IMG/VR virus record: IMGVR_UViG_3300042892_000658
Location: 1 to 62,450 of that record
Reading direction: 5' to 3' (one strand)
Length of the DNA stretch: 62,450 nt
Source: a virus
The translations under genes and the position numbers were made by a program. The notes below the pieces were generated by a model that worked only from the letters and a program-made list of their open reading frames with translations, was not told where the DNA came from and ran no database searches. Position 1 is the stretch's first letter; each line of letters opens with the position of its first letter. Of the stretch, positions 8,565 to 16,091 are shown in pieces.

Positions 8565-9694
8565 TAATTGTCTCTTAGGTTAGTGTTGCAGAAGTAGACT
8601 ACTTTTTCTGCACGGTTAATCCAATCCAGCTTGCGCCCACCATACATCATCTGTTGGGTACTAACTAATAAAGGAATTGGAAACTCCCAAGTTTTAGGAA
8701 GTTTCTTAGCATATACTACTTTAACATGATACGGGTCATAATCGCTAGTCTTAGTCTTGCCGTTTTGATCAAAGCGCACTATGTCTGCTTCATCAAACCG
8801 TGACAGGTCTATTTCGCCAATCATACTAGGATCCCATATACAAACTGGATAACGATTGGTCAATTCGGCATAGTCAAACAACCATTCTAATAATTCTGCT
8901 CTAGGTTCTAACTGTACAGTATGTTTGGTACCAATATACTCTAGTGCTTGCCCGTATTTGACGCTGGCTTCTTCTAATAGATCAGCATCAACACTATAAC
9001 CTAATATGCCAGCATGATCGATTAACTTAACAAAGTCATCGCCTATATGTTCAGCAACATATTCTTTAAGGCTATTGGCAGCATTAGTAATAGCATAGCC
9101 ATCTGCTGTTCTAACTAGTTTGATTTCGTACGGTTGACTTTCGCAGGCTAAGATTTGATTGAATAGATCTGTGACCAGCGAGTCTACTTCAAAGTCATTT
9201 GAGTTGCCCCAGGTAACAATAAAGTTTACATTGTATTCCGTAATACCCAACTGCCAAACTTTAGCTTCACGATCAAACACTGCACGACCTTGCCCTGTAT
9301 CTTTTAGCTGGCGCATTTCTTCAATGCGTTGTTGACTGTAGGGAAACTTAACCAGGAGGTTACCGTCTGCTAGCCAAATACGCTGTTGACGATCTATAAC
9401 TCGCAGAGCATATCTCCACTTAGGTGCAGTTTCTACAGGGCTAATATCAATACCATTATTAGCAAACTGTTTGCGATATTTAGTGACTAACTTAAGTGCT
9501 AGTTCACCTTGCTTGTCTGTTAATGCAGTATTATTCCATAAGGTACTATTAGCCATGCTGTCTACAATTTGTATGTCATAGCGAGCCAGACTAAAGTTAT
9601 ACTTAGACATTGGTTGTACAAACAAAGCAGTATTGCCGGGCTCGTATCCTGCTAGCAGTTCTAGATAATCTTCGACGTGTTGATAGCTTAACAT
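8564..9694 (-). CDS. HARP-like domain protein coupled to uvsW, unknown role
   Basis: 376 residues. Around residues 110-165 is WLADGNLLVKFPYSQQRIEE followed by GRAVFDREAKVWQL, which resembles the HARP module (FPY... then a W-D/K-x-W element) of annealing helicases such as SMARCAL1. No helicase motifs are present; the helicase is the next gene, joined by a TAATG overlap. A split architecture, with a HARP-like DNA-binding subunit acting beside UvsW, is inferred. The C-terminal half is unrecognised. It is the first gene of its transcript, after a terminator and a modest sigma70 promoter. Confidence 0.6.
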   Translation of the reverse strand: MLSYQHVEDYLELLAGYEPGNTALFVQPMSKYNFSLARYDIQIVDSMANSTLWNNTALTDKQGELALKLVTKYRKQFANNGIDISPVETAPKWRYALRVIDRQQRIWLADGNLLVKFPYSQQRIEEMRQLKDTGQGRAVFDREAKVWQLGITEYNVNFIVTWGNSNDFEVDSLVTDLFNQILACESQPYEIKLVRTADGYAITNAANSLKEYVAEHIGDDFVKLIDHAGILGYSVDADLLEEASVKYGQALEYIGTKHTVQLEPRAELLEWLFDYAELTNRYPVCIWDPSMIGEIDLSRFDEADIVRFDQNGKTKTSDYDPYHVKVVYAKKLPKTWEFPIPLLVSTQQMMYGGRKLDWINRAEKVVYFCNTNLRDN

Positions 9695-9700
9695 ACTATT

Positions 9701-9729
9701 AGTATACCTTATTTAATTGTGAAAAGCAA
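9701..9729 (-). promoter_or_regulatory. Sigma70-like promoter TTGCTT-17-TATACT
   Basis: The -10 box TATACT (9701-9706) lies just before the ATG at 9694, with a weak -35 TTGCTT 17 bp upstream that overlaps the tail of the upstream terminator. The -10 is convincing, the -35 poor. As placed, +1 falls within a few bases of the ATG, so the leader would be very short. Confidence 0.4.
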
Positions 9730-9732
9730 GAG

Positions 9733-9764
9733 AAAAAGAAGCCCAAATGTTTCCACTTGGGCTT
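9733..9764 (-). terminator. Rho-independent terminator after formate-THF ligase
   Basis: On the minus strand an 11-bp stem (AAGCCCAAGTG with CATTTGGGCTT, one G-U pair) closed by a GAAA tetraloop is followed by CTTTTTCT. It lies about 60 bases after the ligase stop codon and ends the long AAA-ATPase/fhs operon. Confidence 0.85.
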
Positions 9765-9821
9765 AAAGACCATCACACTAGGAGCTAGACAATAGCGTAT
9801 GATGGGGTACTACAAAAATAT

Positions 9822-11441
9822 TTAATCTAATCCTGTAATCTCACCCTTAGAATTGATATCAATCTTTTCTGCGTTTGGTTGTGCTGGTAATCCTGGCATG
9901 GTCATGATGTTGCCGCAGACTGCTACAATAAACTCTGCGCCTGTGCATAGTCTTAATTCACGCACTGTTAGAGTATGTGATTGTGTAGCGGCGTGTTTAT
10001 TAGAGGGATCGTCACTGAAACTGCTCTGCGTTTTAGCAATACAAATTGGATAATTGCCGTATTGTTCTTGCAGTTCATTTAATCGTGCTGTTACTTTAGC
10101 ATCCATATCAATGCCATTGGCGCCATAGATACGTGTGGCTACTTTGTTTAGTTTAGACAATAACGTGTCGCCATCTTCGTAGGTCAACTCCATTTGTTTG
10201 CTAGAACGATCAATAGCAATAATAACTTCGTGTGCTAGTTCTTCTGCGCCAGATCCACCGTTGGCAAAGTGCGTACACTCTACTGCTTCAATGTCAAACG
10301 TTTCGTTAACGTGCGTGATTAACGCATTAATATCTTGGTCTGTATCATCTTTAAAACGATTAACTGCAACAACACAAGGCAAGTTATACCAGTTTTTAAT
10401 GTTGGCTATATGCTTGTCTAAGTTATCGTAGTTGCCTTGATGTTTAACAGCCCTTACAGTTGCTACAAGCACCACTACGTCAGGTTTAAGACCGCTTTTA
10501 CGGCACTTAATGTTGATAAACTTCTCAGCACCTAGATCAGCACCAAAGCCTGCTTCTGTTACTACGTAGTCAGCCAACTTCATAGCTAGTTTAGTAGCAA
10601 TAACACTATTACAGCCGTGTGCTATATTAGCAAATGGGCCACCGTGTACTAGTGCAGGAGTACCTTCTAAGGTCTGCACAAGGTTAGGTTTAACAGCTTC
10701 TTTTAACAAGGCAGCCATAGCACCATGTGCCTTTAATTGCTTGGCTGTAACAGGATTTTTATCCTTGGTATATCCTACAGTAATACGCCCTAGGCGCTTT
10801 TTAAGATCTTTAAAGTCTTCTGCCAGGCACAGTATAGCCATTACTTCCGACGCCACAACAATGTCAAATCCTTCCTCACGGGTAACGCTGTTATGCGCAC
10901 CTAAACCTACTACGGTTGAACGTAGACTACGATCATTCATTTCACTTACACGACGCCAAGTGATACGGTTAGTGTCTAGGTTTAATTCATTACCCCAATG
11001 CAGGTGATTGTCAATCATCGAACTTAGTAAGTTATGCGCACAGGCAATAGCGTGGAAGTCACCTGTAAAGTGTAGGTTAATATCTTCCATCGGTGCTACT
11101 TGCGCATAGCCGCCGCCAGTTGCTCCGCCCTTCATACCAAATACTGGACCTAGCGCAGGCTCACGTAAACACACAATTGACTTGTATGCTAGTTTACGCA
11201 GTCCGTCGGCTAGGCCAATGGTTGTTGTAGTTTTGCCTTCGCCAGCAGGTGTTGGAGTTACAGCAGTAACTAAGATCAACTTGCTATCACGACCGGGACG
11301 TTTTGCAAGTTGATCTATGTTTAGTTTGGCTTTCCTACTACCGTATACTTCTAACTGTTCATCTCGTACATTAATAGAACTAGCAATTGCTGTAATAGGT
11401 AGTAGTTTGGCCGCTTGGTTGATTTGGATATCTGTTTTCAT
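9822..11441 (-). CDS. fhs: Formate-tetrahydrofolate ligase
   Basis: 539 residues, near full length for the family (about 555). The nucleotide-binding loop [16 protein letters not shown], the downstream [18 protein letters not shown] and the METGDFHAI-type segment ([11 protein letters not shown]) are intact, so it looks active. The enzyme joins formate to tetrahydrofolate using ATP, making 10-formyl-THF for purines and formyl-Met-tRNA and feeding one-carbon flow. It is the last gene of an operon that begins with an AAA+ ATPase and five tiny membrane or secreted proteins. A full-length fhs is unusual in a T4-like phage; an auxiliary metabolic gene from a host-like source is inferred. Confidence 0.95.
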   Translation of the reverse strand: MKTDIQINQAAKLLPITAIASSINVRDEQLEVYGSRKAKLNIDQLAKRPGRDSKLILVTAVTPTPAGEGKTTTTIGLADGLRKLAYKSIVCLREPALGPVFGMKGGATGGGYAQVAPMEDINLHFTGDFHAIACAHNLLSSMIDNHLHWGNELNLDTNRITWRRVSEMNDRSLRSTVVGLGAHNSVTREEGFDIVVASEVMAILCLAEDFKDLKKRLGRITVGYTKDKNPVTAKQLKAHGAMAALLKEAVKPNLVQTLEGTPALVHGGPFANIAHGCNSVIATKLAMKLADYVVTEAGFGADLGAEKFINIKCRKSGLKPDVVVLVATVRAVKHQGNYDNLDKHIANIKNWYNLPCVVAVNRFKDDTDQDINALITHVNETFDIEAVECTHFANGGSGAEELAHEVIIAIDRSSKQMELTYEDGDTLLSKLNKVATRIYGANGIDMDAKVTARLNELQEQYGNYPICIAKTQSSFSDDPSNKHAATQSHTLTVRELRLCTGAEFIVAVCGNIMTMPGLPAQPNAEKIDINSKGEITGLD

Positions 11442-11459
11442 TGATACTACTATTTAAGA

Positions 11460-11630
11460 TCAACGAGGACGATAGGTGTAATTTATGGCTATAATGATTA
11501 GGTCTAACAGTGCGCCAAAGTAGTTTTGTTTACCGATGTCCATAATAAAGCACATGGCAAACACACCAATGATGAACCACGTTAACGGTTGCTCATTAGT
11601 CCTAAACCAACGATGAATAGTTGTCCACAT
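11460..11630 (-). CDS. Small membrane protein, unknown
   Basis: 56 residues read directly from the sequence (MWTTIHRWFRTNEQPL...). One or two hydrophobic segments (around residues 17-32 and 41-50) and basic ends suggest an inner-membrane peptide. It sits one base after the previous small gene's stop and 18 bp before fhs, with AAGGAAACAAATAAT as ribosome site. One of five consecutive tiny membrane or exported genes; no family recognised. Confidence 0.55.
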   Translation of the reverse strand: MWTTIHRWFRTNEQPLTWFIIGVFAMCFIMDIGKQNYFGALLDLIIIAINYTYRPR

Positions 11631-11631
11631 A

Positions 11632-11820
11632 TTATTTGTTTCCTTTGTTTAAATTGTCAAGAGTTTTATTGATGCTACTGGTTAATCTACCCAATTGAAT
11701 CCAAACAGCATGAGCACGACCTAGGCAGTAGCCAAATATAGCACCCCAAAACCACATCATTAGAACCACTTCACCGGTGGTAAGTGGACGACCTAATTTA
11801 AAATATTCTAACCATTCCAT
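11632..11820 (-). CDS. Small membrane protein, unknown
   Basis: 62 residues with one clear transmembrane segment (about 17-38, VVLMMWFWGAIFGYCLG) followed by an amphipathic C-terminus (LTSSINKTLDNLNKGNK). It lies between two other tiny membrane genes at 1-bp spacing. Holin-like or superinfection roles are possible but nothing in the sequence decides. Confidence 0.55.
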   Translation of the reverse strand: MEWLEYFKLGRPLTTGEVVLMMWFWGAIFGYCLGRAHAVWIQLGRLTSSINKTLDNLNKGNK

Positions 11821-11821
11821 A

Positions 11822-11983
11822 TTATTTTACCTCCGGAAATACATCACTGGCAATATCCATCATCATCCAACCAATGGCAAACATACCTAAGAAGCGTTGT
11901 ACTTCTGGTGCCCAAACACCAACTGCTCCCAACACTACCAAACTTACCAACGCAAATAAAATTCTTTTTGTATAAACTGACAT
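11822..11983 (-). CDS. Small membrane protein, unknown
   Basis: 53 residues beginning MSVYTKRILFALVSLVVLG, with a strong ribosome site (GGAG six bases before ATG). An N-terminal hydrophobic helix (residues 8-24) and a second weaker one (FLGMFAIGWMMM) suggest two membrane passes. Same operon as its tiny neighbours; unknown function. Confidence 0.6.
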   Translation of the reverse strand: MSVYTKRILFALVSLVVLGAVGVWAPEVQRFLGMFAIGWMMMDIASDVFPEVK

Positions 11984-11996
11984 TTACTTCTCCTTC

Positions 11997-12128
11997 TTAG
12001 TCTTTACCGCTAGCTAAAAGTATTACGGTAAGTAGGAACCACCAAGCACTCCAATCTTGCCAACCTACTAGGTAAACGGTACCTCCTAGTAGGATTAAAT
12101 TATACATCATTGCCAACAGCAACTTCAT
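11997..12128 (-). CDS. Tiny membrane protein, unknown
   Basis: 43 residues, almost wholly hydrophobic (MKLLLAMMYNLILLGG... WWFLLTVILLASGKD), probably two short transmembrane helices. Its ATG overlaps the stop of the preceding gene (TAATG), which supports it being translated despite its length. Unknown function. Confidence 0.5.
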   Translation of the reverse strand: MKLLLAMMYNLILLGGTVYLVGWQDWSAWWFLLTVILLASGKD

Positions 12129-12325
12129 TATTCGTACCCCAATAAACATTGATCACTTTCTATTTTACAGTGCAGAATACTATCATTTTCATTGTGACAT
12201 GGGGCATAATAAGCCCTGCCCCATTCAACATAACTAATAGGACAGTCTTCTCCTGCCACAGTTACCGGTAACTGTGTTGCCACAGTTACCCCAACTACTA
12301 TTAAAATTGCTACAATGTATTTCAA
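12128..12325 (-). CDS. Small secreted Cys-containing protein, unknown
   Basis: 65 residues with a signal peptide (hydrophobic residues 4-18, likely cut after residue 24, TVA) and a short mature part with four cysteines (C28, C43, C53 and C59) that could form two disulfides in the periplasm. It starts directly after the AAA ATPase stop. No family recognised. Confidence 0.55.
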   Translation of the reverse strand: MKYIVAILIVVGVTVATQLPVTVAGEDCPISYVEWGRAYYAPCHNENDSILHCKIESDQCLLGYE

Positions 12326-13348
12326 TTATGCCGCTTTCATACAAGTTGTCTTAGCCATAGCTTGCCAATTTAGCGGAAAGCTCTTGTATAGCTGTGCTAC
12401 CTTAATTGCCATACGCAAACTCATTTCACGGAACTTGTTTTTGTTAGCATCTAAAAAGTCGATAATTTCATCTTGACCAATATCACTAATACCCAAGTCT
12501 GAAAACATTTCACCTTGTTTAGCAATCTGCTTAATACGCAATACTTTATCACGCATTGTGTCTAATGTTAAATCTAAATAGTGACAGCGTGATTGTAGTG
12601 CTTCTAAGTGATCTTTTAAGCGTGTTGACTTAACAGCGTCAAATTTCAAGTTAGTAATAAAAATTACACTGCCTTTAAAGATAAAACTGTTTGGGATGTC
12701 TTCTTGTTTAAGCACACGTGACTCTGATAACCAACTAATTTTACGCGACTTACCACTGTCCAACGCACCTTTAAGCAAGTTCAAACTAACGTCATCAAAC
12801 AAAATGCTGTCACAGTCATCAAACACAATAACTGAATTCTCATCGCTGTATTCATACAATTTTTTGTACAAACCAATAGCACTAGCACTACCTTTAACTA
12901 CTTCGTGTTTAGGTTTTGCATTAGCAATATTTTGGAATAAGTTAGCACGTTCAATTTGACCTTCTACTGTATAACTCTTACCAACACCAGGAGGGCCACT
13001 TACAATCAGCGCACGAATGTCGCCATTTAGCACTGCTTTAGTCATGTTGTCTAAGATTTCAAAACGTTCGCCAATTTCAGCAATACGCTCTTCGTCTGTT
13101 TGTTTAGCATGTGTGTCCACGCCCTTAACCGCCACCTCGCCTGTGTATTCTGTTGCGTCTACTAATTCGTACTCTGTAGGACTAGAGATAGTAACACGTA
13201 TTTTATCTTTACCAAAACGACCAGTGCCGTCTACAGTGATAAAACCACCTTTGCTACCTAATTGAAATTGTTTTACTAGAGGAAATACTTCATCTGTAAT
13301 TGCTTGATTACGATAAGTACCATTTTTAATTTTAACAAAACCTGTCAT
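12326..13348 (-). CDS. AAA+ ATPase
   Basis: 340 residues. Walker A GPPGVGKS at 118-125, Walker B VIVFDDCDS at about 170-178, and a sensor-1-like IFITNLKFD near residue 230. The first 90 residues are a separate beta-rich domain (KIKNGTYRNQAITDEVFPL). Related AAA proteins occur in T4-like phages without firm function. It heads an operon with five tiny membrane or secreted genes and fhs, driven by a strong sigma70 promoter containing an inverted repeat. A role as remodelling ATPase is inferred; the target is unknown. Confidence 0.75.
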   Translation of the reverse strand: MTGFVKIKNGTYRNQAITDEVFPLVKQFQLGSKGGFITVDGTGRFGKDKIRVTISSPTEYELVDATEYTGEVAVKGVDTHAKQTDEERIAEIGERFEILDNMTKAVLNGDIRALIVSGPPGVGKSYTVEGQIERANLFQNIANAKPKHEVVKGSASAIGLYKKLYEYSDENSVIVFDDCDSILFDDVSLNLLKGALDSGKSRKISWLSESRVLKQEDIPNSFIFKGSVIFITNLKFDAVKSTRLKDHLEALQSRCHYLDLTLDTMRDKVLRIKQIAKQGEMFSDLGISDIGQDEIIDFLDANKNKFREMSLRMAIKVAQLYKSFPLNWQAMAKTTCMKAA

Positions 13349-13409
13349 TTAATGCTCCTTAGTTTTAGTTTTATAATCGAAGCTTTTGTCGCTTTCTTAT
13401 TATTGTAGT

Positions 13410-13438
13410 ATTATAACACCTCTGCAGGTGTTTGTCAA
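13410..13438 (-). promoter_or_regulatory. Perfect sigma70 promoter with an inverted repeat in its spacer
   Basis: TTGACA (13433-13438), 17 bp, TATAAT (13410-13415). The spacer and -10 edge hold ACACCT-GCAG-AGGTGT, a 6-bp perfect inverted repeat ideally placed for a repressor. It drives the AAA ATPase/fhs operon about 60 bases downstream. Confidence 0.85.
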
Positions 13439-13561
13439 GTACTTTATGGAGGGGATTTAGGATGCTGTTACGACCGGAACAACCCTTAGTAGTAACGTTA
13501 ATAAAATTAAAATGTAACAACACCCTAAAACTGTGAAATCGTTTCCTAACTGTCAAATGCT
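13439..13561 (-). other. Transcribed-looking stretch without a convincing gene
   Basis: About 120 bp between two strong promoters that point the same way. The only open frame across it (13371-13556, 61 codons) has random-looking composition, no ribosome site, and runs through the downstream promoter, so I do not call it. It could be a long leader or a small RNA made from the upstream promoter; no terminator is visible within it. Confidence 0.3.
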
Positions 13562-13590
13562 ATTATACTATCATTTGGTTAGATTGTCAA
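13562..13590 (-). promoter_or_regulatory. Sigma70 promoter TTGACA-17-TATAAT
   Basis: Perfect -35 (13585-13590) and -10 (13562-13567), 17-bp spacer, just after the stop of the 95-residue gene. No ORF begins soon after it; it fires into the 120-bp non-coding stretch and on toward the AAA ATPase promoter. Confidence 0.75.
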
Positions 13591-13595
13591 CCGCT

Positions 13596-13883
13596 TTAGT
13601 AATTAAGTTGGCGGAAGTCTGAGTATGGAATTGTGTAGTTGTTAGCACGAATAATTGCGACTAACTCTTTGGCAGCCGCGTTGTAAAAACGTACAAATTG
13701 ACGAACTTGCCCACCGCTACGTTCGCCGTCGCAGGTTAAGTTCTCTGGGCTTAGGTCATTGTCTAAACTATCATACAAATTTTGACAATCACGTTCTGAT
13801 AAGTTATTAACATCATAGGTTACATTATTGAAAATACGTGCCCAAGCATTTTTCTGTTCAATATACTGTGCTAGATTTTTCAT
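13596..13883 (-). CDS. Small phage early protein, unknown
   Basis: 95 residues, helical, with two cysteines. Its start lies behind GGAGCAACTA and a repeated consensus promoter, indicating early, strong expression independent of its neighbours. No domain recognised. It is flanked by promoters on both sides, making it a single-gene transcription unit. Confidence 0.6.
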   Translation of the reverse strand: MKNLAQYIEQKNAWARIFNNVTYDVNNLSERDCQNLYDSLDNDLSPENLTCDGERSGGQVRQFVRFYNAAAKELVAIIRANNYTIPYSDFRQLNY

Positions 13884-13887
13884 TAGT

Positions 13888-13947
13888 TGCTCCTGTGTTG
13901 TTAGTGTATGTATAGCATTATACAGTCATTTTACCAAAATGTCAACC
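13888..13947 (-). repeat. 60-bp promoter repeat, copy 1
   Basis: This block is identical to 15155-15214 over 60 bp and shares 48 bp with 14493-14540. It carries the -35/-10 pair, the transcribed leader and the ribosome site, so whole promoter-leader cassettes appear to have been duplicated with or without their genes. Confidence 0.85.
13917..13945 (-). promoter_or_regulatory. Perfect sigma70 promoter TTGACA-17-TATAAT
   Basis: -35 at 13940-13945, -10 at 13917-13922. It drives the 95-residue gene, with a leader of about 25 bases ending in GGAGC. Confidence 0.85.
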
Positions 13948-13948
13948 G

Positions 13949-14476
13949 TTATTTTGGATTAACGAATCCTTCTACATCAAACTCATATACCTTATTACCG
14001 GCTTGAAAAAACTCCGGTTCTACCATAACTTTCGATGCTCCTGCAAGTTCTTTGATAAATTGGGTGTTAGACCCATTACACATCCAGATTCTCTCTGAGT
14101 TATAGTTAACATCTGCGCAGAATGTGTATTGTTTAGGCGGACGATTATCAATCTTAATACGAACCTGGCAACCTTCCCAATTGTTGCATATTAGCTGTCC
14201 TTTGTTCACCATAAATTTAACACCGCCAGAATTGAATACCACAATAGTTCCTTGACTGCCACCATTATACGGGAATTCAAAATCTATTAAATTTTTGCTA
14301 TCTGTATAGGTATATTTGGTAATCTTCCCATCCATTTTGTCAGTGTTAGTACCAGAAGTCCAATTTGGTTTAGCTTCCTCTAATTCAACCATTGGGCTTT
14401 CATCTGAAGTATGTTGACTCGGACTATCACAGCCTGTTAGTGCAATTATGCCAAATATTATAAGAAATTTTTTCAT
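13949..14476 (-). CDS. Predicted lipoprotein, unknown
   Basis: 175 residues with a short hydrophobic signal and lipobox LTGC (C16), so the mature protein should be lipid-anchored in the envelope. The mature part has several cysteines (CNNWEGC, FCADVNY, MWCNG-like) that could form disulfides, and is beta-rich. It has its own repeated consensus promoter. Phage-encoded lipoproteins often act in superinfection exclusion, which fits early expression here, but this is inference; no family recognised. Confidence 0.7.
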   Translation of the reverse strand: MKKFLIIFGIIALTGCDSPSQHTSDESPMVELEEAKPNWTSGTNTDKMDGKITKYTYTDSKNLIDFEFPYNGGSQGTIVVFNSGGVKFMVNKGQLICNNWEGCQVRIKIDNRPPKQYTFCADVNYNSERIWMCNGSNTQFIKELAGASKVMVEPEFFQAGNKVYEFDVEGFVNPK

Positions 14477-14492
14477 TTACTTCTCCTAGACC

Positions 14493-14540
14493 GTTAGTGT
14501 ATGTATAGCATTATACAGTCATTTTACCAAAATGTCAACC
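14493..14540 (-). repeat. 48-bp promoter repeat, copy 2
   Basis: Identical to the 48-bp core of the 60-bp repeats at 13900-13947 and 15167-15214; it diverges upstream of the ribosome site. Confidence 0.85.
14510..14538 (-). promoter_or_regulatory. Perfect sigma70 promoter TTGACA-17-TATAAT
   Basis: -35 at 14533-14538, -10 at 14510-14515, overlapping the end of the previous gene. It drives the lipoprotein gene, whose ribosome site is AGGAGAAGTAA. Confidence 0.85.
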
Positions 14541-14746
14541 AAATTAAATGGGCTATCTTTCAATGGGATCTTAACAAACTTGCGTCTACTTTTATTAAGT
14601 TTTTGTTTGTGTGTGTAATAGATGGGAGGACCCTCGCCCCACTTTTGGTAGCCTAAAGTGCGCTCACCGTCCATTAGGTACACGTGGTTGGGCTGTCGGT
14701 AATCAACAGCCCATTCAGTGACTTCTTTGAGGACTTCTATGGCCAT
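14519..14746 (-). CDS. Small conserved phage protein, unknown
   Basis: 75 residues from the ATG of MAIEVLKEVTEWAV; the longer frame to 14767 lies inside the previous gene. The ATG shares a base with the previous stop (TAATG). It has a compact, basic C-terminal half (KLNKSRRKFVKI). I recall similar short proteins in phages of varied hosts, without function. Co-translated with the LPD29-like gene. Confidence 0.6.
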   Translation of the reverse strand: MAIEVLKEVTEWAVDYRQPNHVYLMDGERTLGYQKWGEGPPIYYTHKQKLNKSRRKFVKIPLKDSPFNLVDILVK

Positions 14747-15150
14747 TAAGCATACTCTCTTGTACACTCGTATGGGCTATCCCACTCACCTACATTTAAA
14801 TGAATGTAATAGGCAATATGGAAATAATCTATTTGCGAATCACTTTTATCAAACCAAGCACGACCACCAGCACGAGCTGGAGCACACTTGATAATTTCTA
14901 ATACCTGATCAAAGAACGCTTCGTACTTGCCATAGTTATATAAATGATATTCGTTGATTTGAACATATTTACGTTTAGTAGGCAAATGACCATCATCAAA
15001 CACTTCAGCAAAATCAACTGGACCCTGTTTAATAGTTACATCAACTGAACTGCCCGCATAACCTTTACGTACACCAAACTTGAATTTAGGAAACGCTGCT
15101 TTAAGTTCATCACGTATTGCTTTTACATCTTGTGCGTTAATATAAGCCAT
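14746..15150 (-). CDS. LPD29-like domain protein
   Basis: 134 residues. The N-terminal half (AQDVKAIRDELKAAFPKFKFGVRKG... SVDVTIKQGPVDF) fits the LPD29 family, a small module often carried on large polyvalent proteins of phages and conjugative elements and also found alone. Its role is not established. It lies behind a duplicated consensus promoter and is coupled to a second small gene. Medium confidence in the domain. Confidence 0.6.
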   Translation of the reverse strand: MAYINAQDVKAIRDELKAAFPKFKFGVRKGYAGSSVDVTIKQGPVDFAEVFDDGHLPTKRKYVQINEYHLYNYGKYEAFFDQVLEIIKCAPARAGGRAWFDKSDSQIDYFHIAYYIHLNVGEWDSPYECTREYA

Positions 15151-15154
15151 TTAT

Positions 15155-15214
15155 TGCTCCTGTGTTGTTAGTGTATGTATAGCATTATACAGTCATTTTA
15201 CCAAAATGTCAACC
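15155..15214 (-). repeat. 60-bp promoter repeat, copy 3
   Basis: Identical over 60 bp to 13888-13947, including ribosome site and promoter. Confidence 0.85.
15184..15212 (-). promoter_or_regulatory. Perfect sigma70 promoter TTGACA-17-TATAAT
   Basis: -35 at 15207-15212, -10 at 15184-15189. It drives the LPD29-like gene and its coupled partner, and overlaps the last codon of the preceding gene. Confidence 0.85.
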
Positions 15215-15604
15215 AAAAAGTGCTAATTCCTGCAATACTTCATCAAATTCTTTAGCATAACTGTATGGTAGACCTAACTTGTAGCAGATGTAATCGCCAC
15301 CGTACATTTTATCAGAATCCGTAAGAGCCAACCCTTCAACAATCCATCTAATAGATTGTTTGCGTGAGTTGCTAATTGACTCCAATGAAGCGACATGCTT
15401 TTCAAAACTAGCGATTGCTAATTGTTCACGGGTTTGTTCTTCCTTGACTGCAACATCGAGTTCACCCAATAAACGTTCCCAAATGAACTGTTTGCCTGCC
15501 TCATCAATGTTGGTCCATTCTTCCCAAAAGTATTCATCTGGACGTGAACCACGTGCATCTTTGTGTAGGTCGCTAACTAAGTTTTCATCAAATGTGTATG
15601 CCAT
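15209..15604 (-). CDS. Small phage early protein, unknown
   Basis: 131 residues from the ATG of MAYTFDENLVSDLHKDARG, which has GGAG six bases upstream; the in-frame codons further 5' lie in the leader. The opening FDENLVSDLHKDARGSRPDE and WEEWTN look like a conserved signature of small phage proteins, but no function is known to me. The protein is acidic and helical. Single-gene unit with its own promoter. Confidence 0.6.
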   Translation of the reverse strand: MAYTFDENLVSDLHKDARGSRPDEYFWEEWTNIDEAGKQFIWERLLGELDVAVKEEQTREQLAIASFEKHVASLESISNSRKQSIRWIVEGLALTDSDKMYGGDYICYKLGLPYSYAKEFDEVLQELALFG

Positions 15605-15636
15605 TGTGTGCTCCATTGCTTTAGTGTATAAGTGCT

Positions 15637-15665
15637 ATTATACAGTAAGTCAACCAAAATGTCAA
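15637..15665 (-). promoter_or_regulatory. Sigma70 promoter TTGACA-17-TATAAT
   Basis: -35 at 15660-15665, -10 at 15637-15642. A second TTGACT lies inside the spacer at wrong spacing. It drives the 131-residue gene. Confidence 0.8.
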
Positions 15666-15672
15666 CCAAAAT

Positions 15673-15846
15673 CTAATAGGTTTCTTTGGTGATGTAAAAC
15701 TCTTCTTTGGGATATTTTGCGATAAAATCTTCTGTGGCCACGTACTGATTAAGTCCAGTCATGTTGAAGAATTGTTTATGAAAAGCTGTGGTGTGTGTTG
15801 CCTTAACGCTGACTGTAAGATATACTGAGGTTGCTTTGCCTGCCAT
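15673..15846 (-). CDS. Small protein, unknown
   Basis: 57 residues read from the sequence (MAGKATSVYLTVSVKATHTT...), with AGGAG about ten bases before the ATG. It lies 13 bp after the 66-residue gene and shares its promoter. No motif recognised. Confidence 0.5.
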   Translation of the reverse strand: MAGKATSVYLTVSVKATHTTAFHKQFFNMTGLNQYVATEDFIAKYPKEEFYITKETY

Positions 15847-15859
15847 GATTGTCGTGCTC

Positions 15860-16060
15860 CTATTGGGCTAACTTTGTGAAAATGCTCTGTTGAAGTTCTG
15901 CTACTTCGTCGTTTGGTACATAGTAATCTGTTGTTGGATCATAGTACTCACCAGCAGGTGCATCATAGTATAACACACGACCGTTTGGATAATGGAATGG
16001 ACCTTCTAGGCCTTTACGAGCACCATATTCTTTGCCATTTTGGAAAACTACGTATGCCAT
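15860..16060 (-). CDS. Small Tyr-rich protein, unknown
   Basis: 66 residues, unusually rich in Tyr and Pro/Gly (FHYPNGRVLYYDAPAGEYY). It starts after AAGGAATAGGCAT and is driven by the promoter at 16092. No family recognised. Confidence 0.5.
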   Translation of the reverse strand: MAYVVFQNGKEYGARKGLEGPFHYPNGRVLYYDAPAGEYYDPTTDYYVPNDEVAELQQSIFTKLAQ

Positions 16061-16091
16061 ATGCCTATTCCTTATTAACTAAACAAGCATC

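Noticed and set aside
9771-9808. Second hairpin (CCATCA...TGATGG) near the fhs terminator
   Set aside because: Only six base pairs with a long loop; too weak beside the strong terminator.
13371-13556. 61-codon minus-strand frame between two promoters
   Set aside because: No ribosome site, runs across a perfect promoter, and random-looking composition.
13888-15214. CRISPR array suggested by repeated 48-60-bp blocks
   Set aside because: The three copies are hundreds of bases apart with genes between, and each is a promoter, not a spacer-repeat unit.
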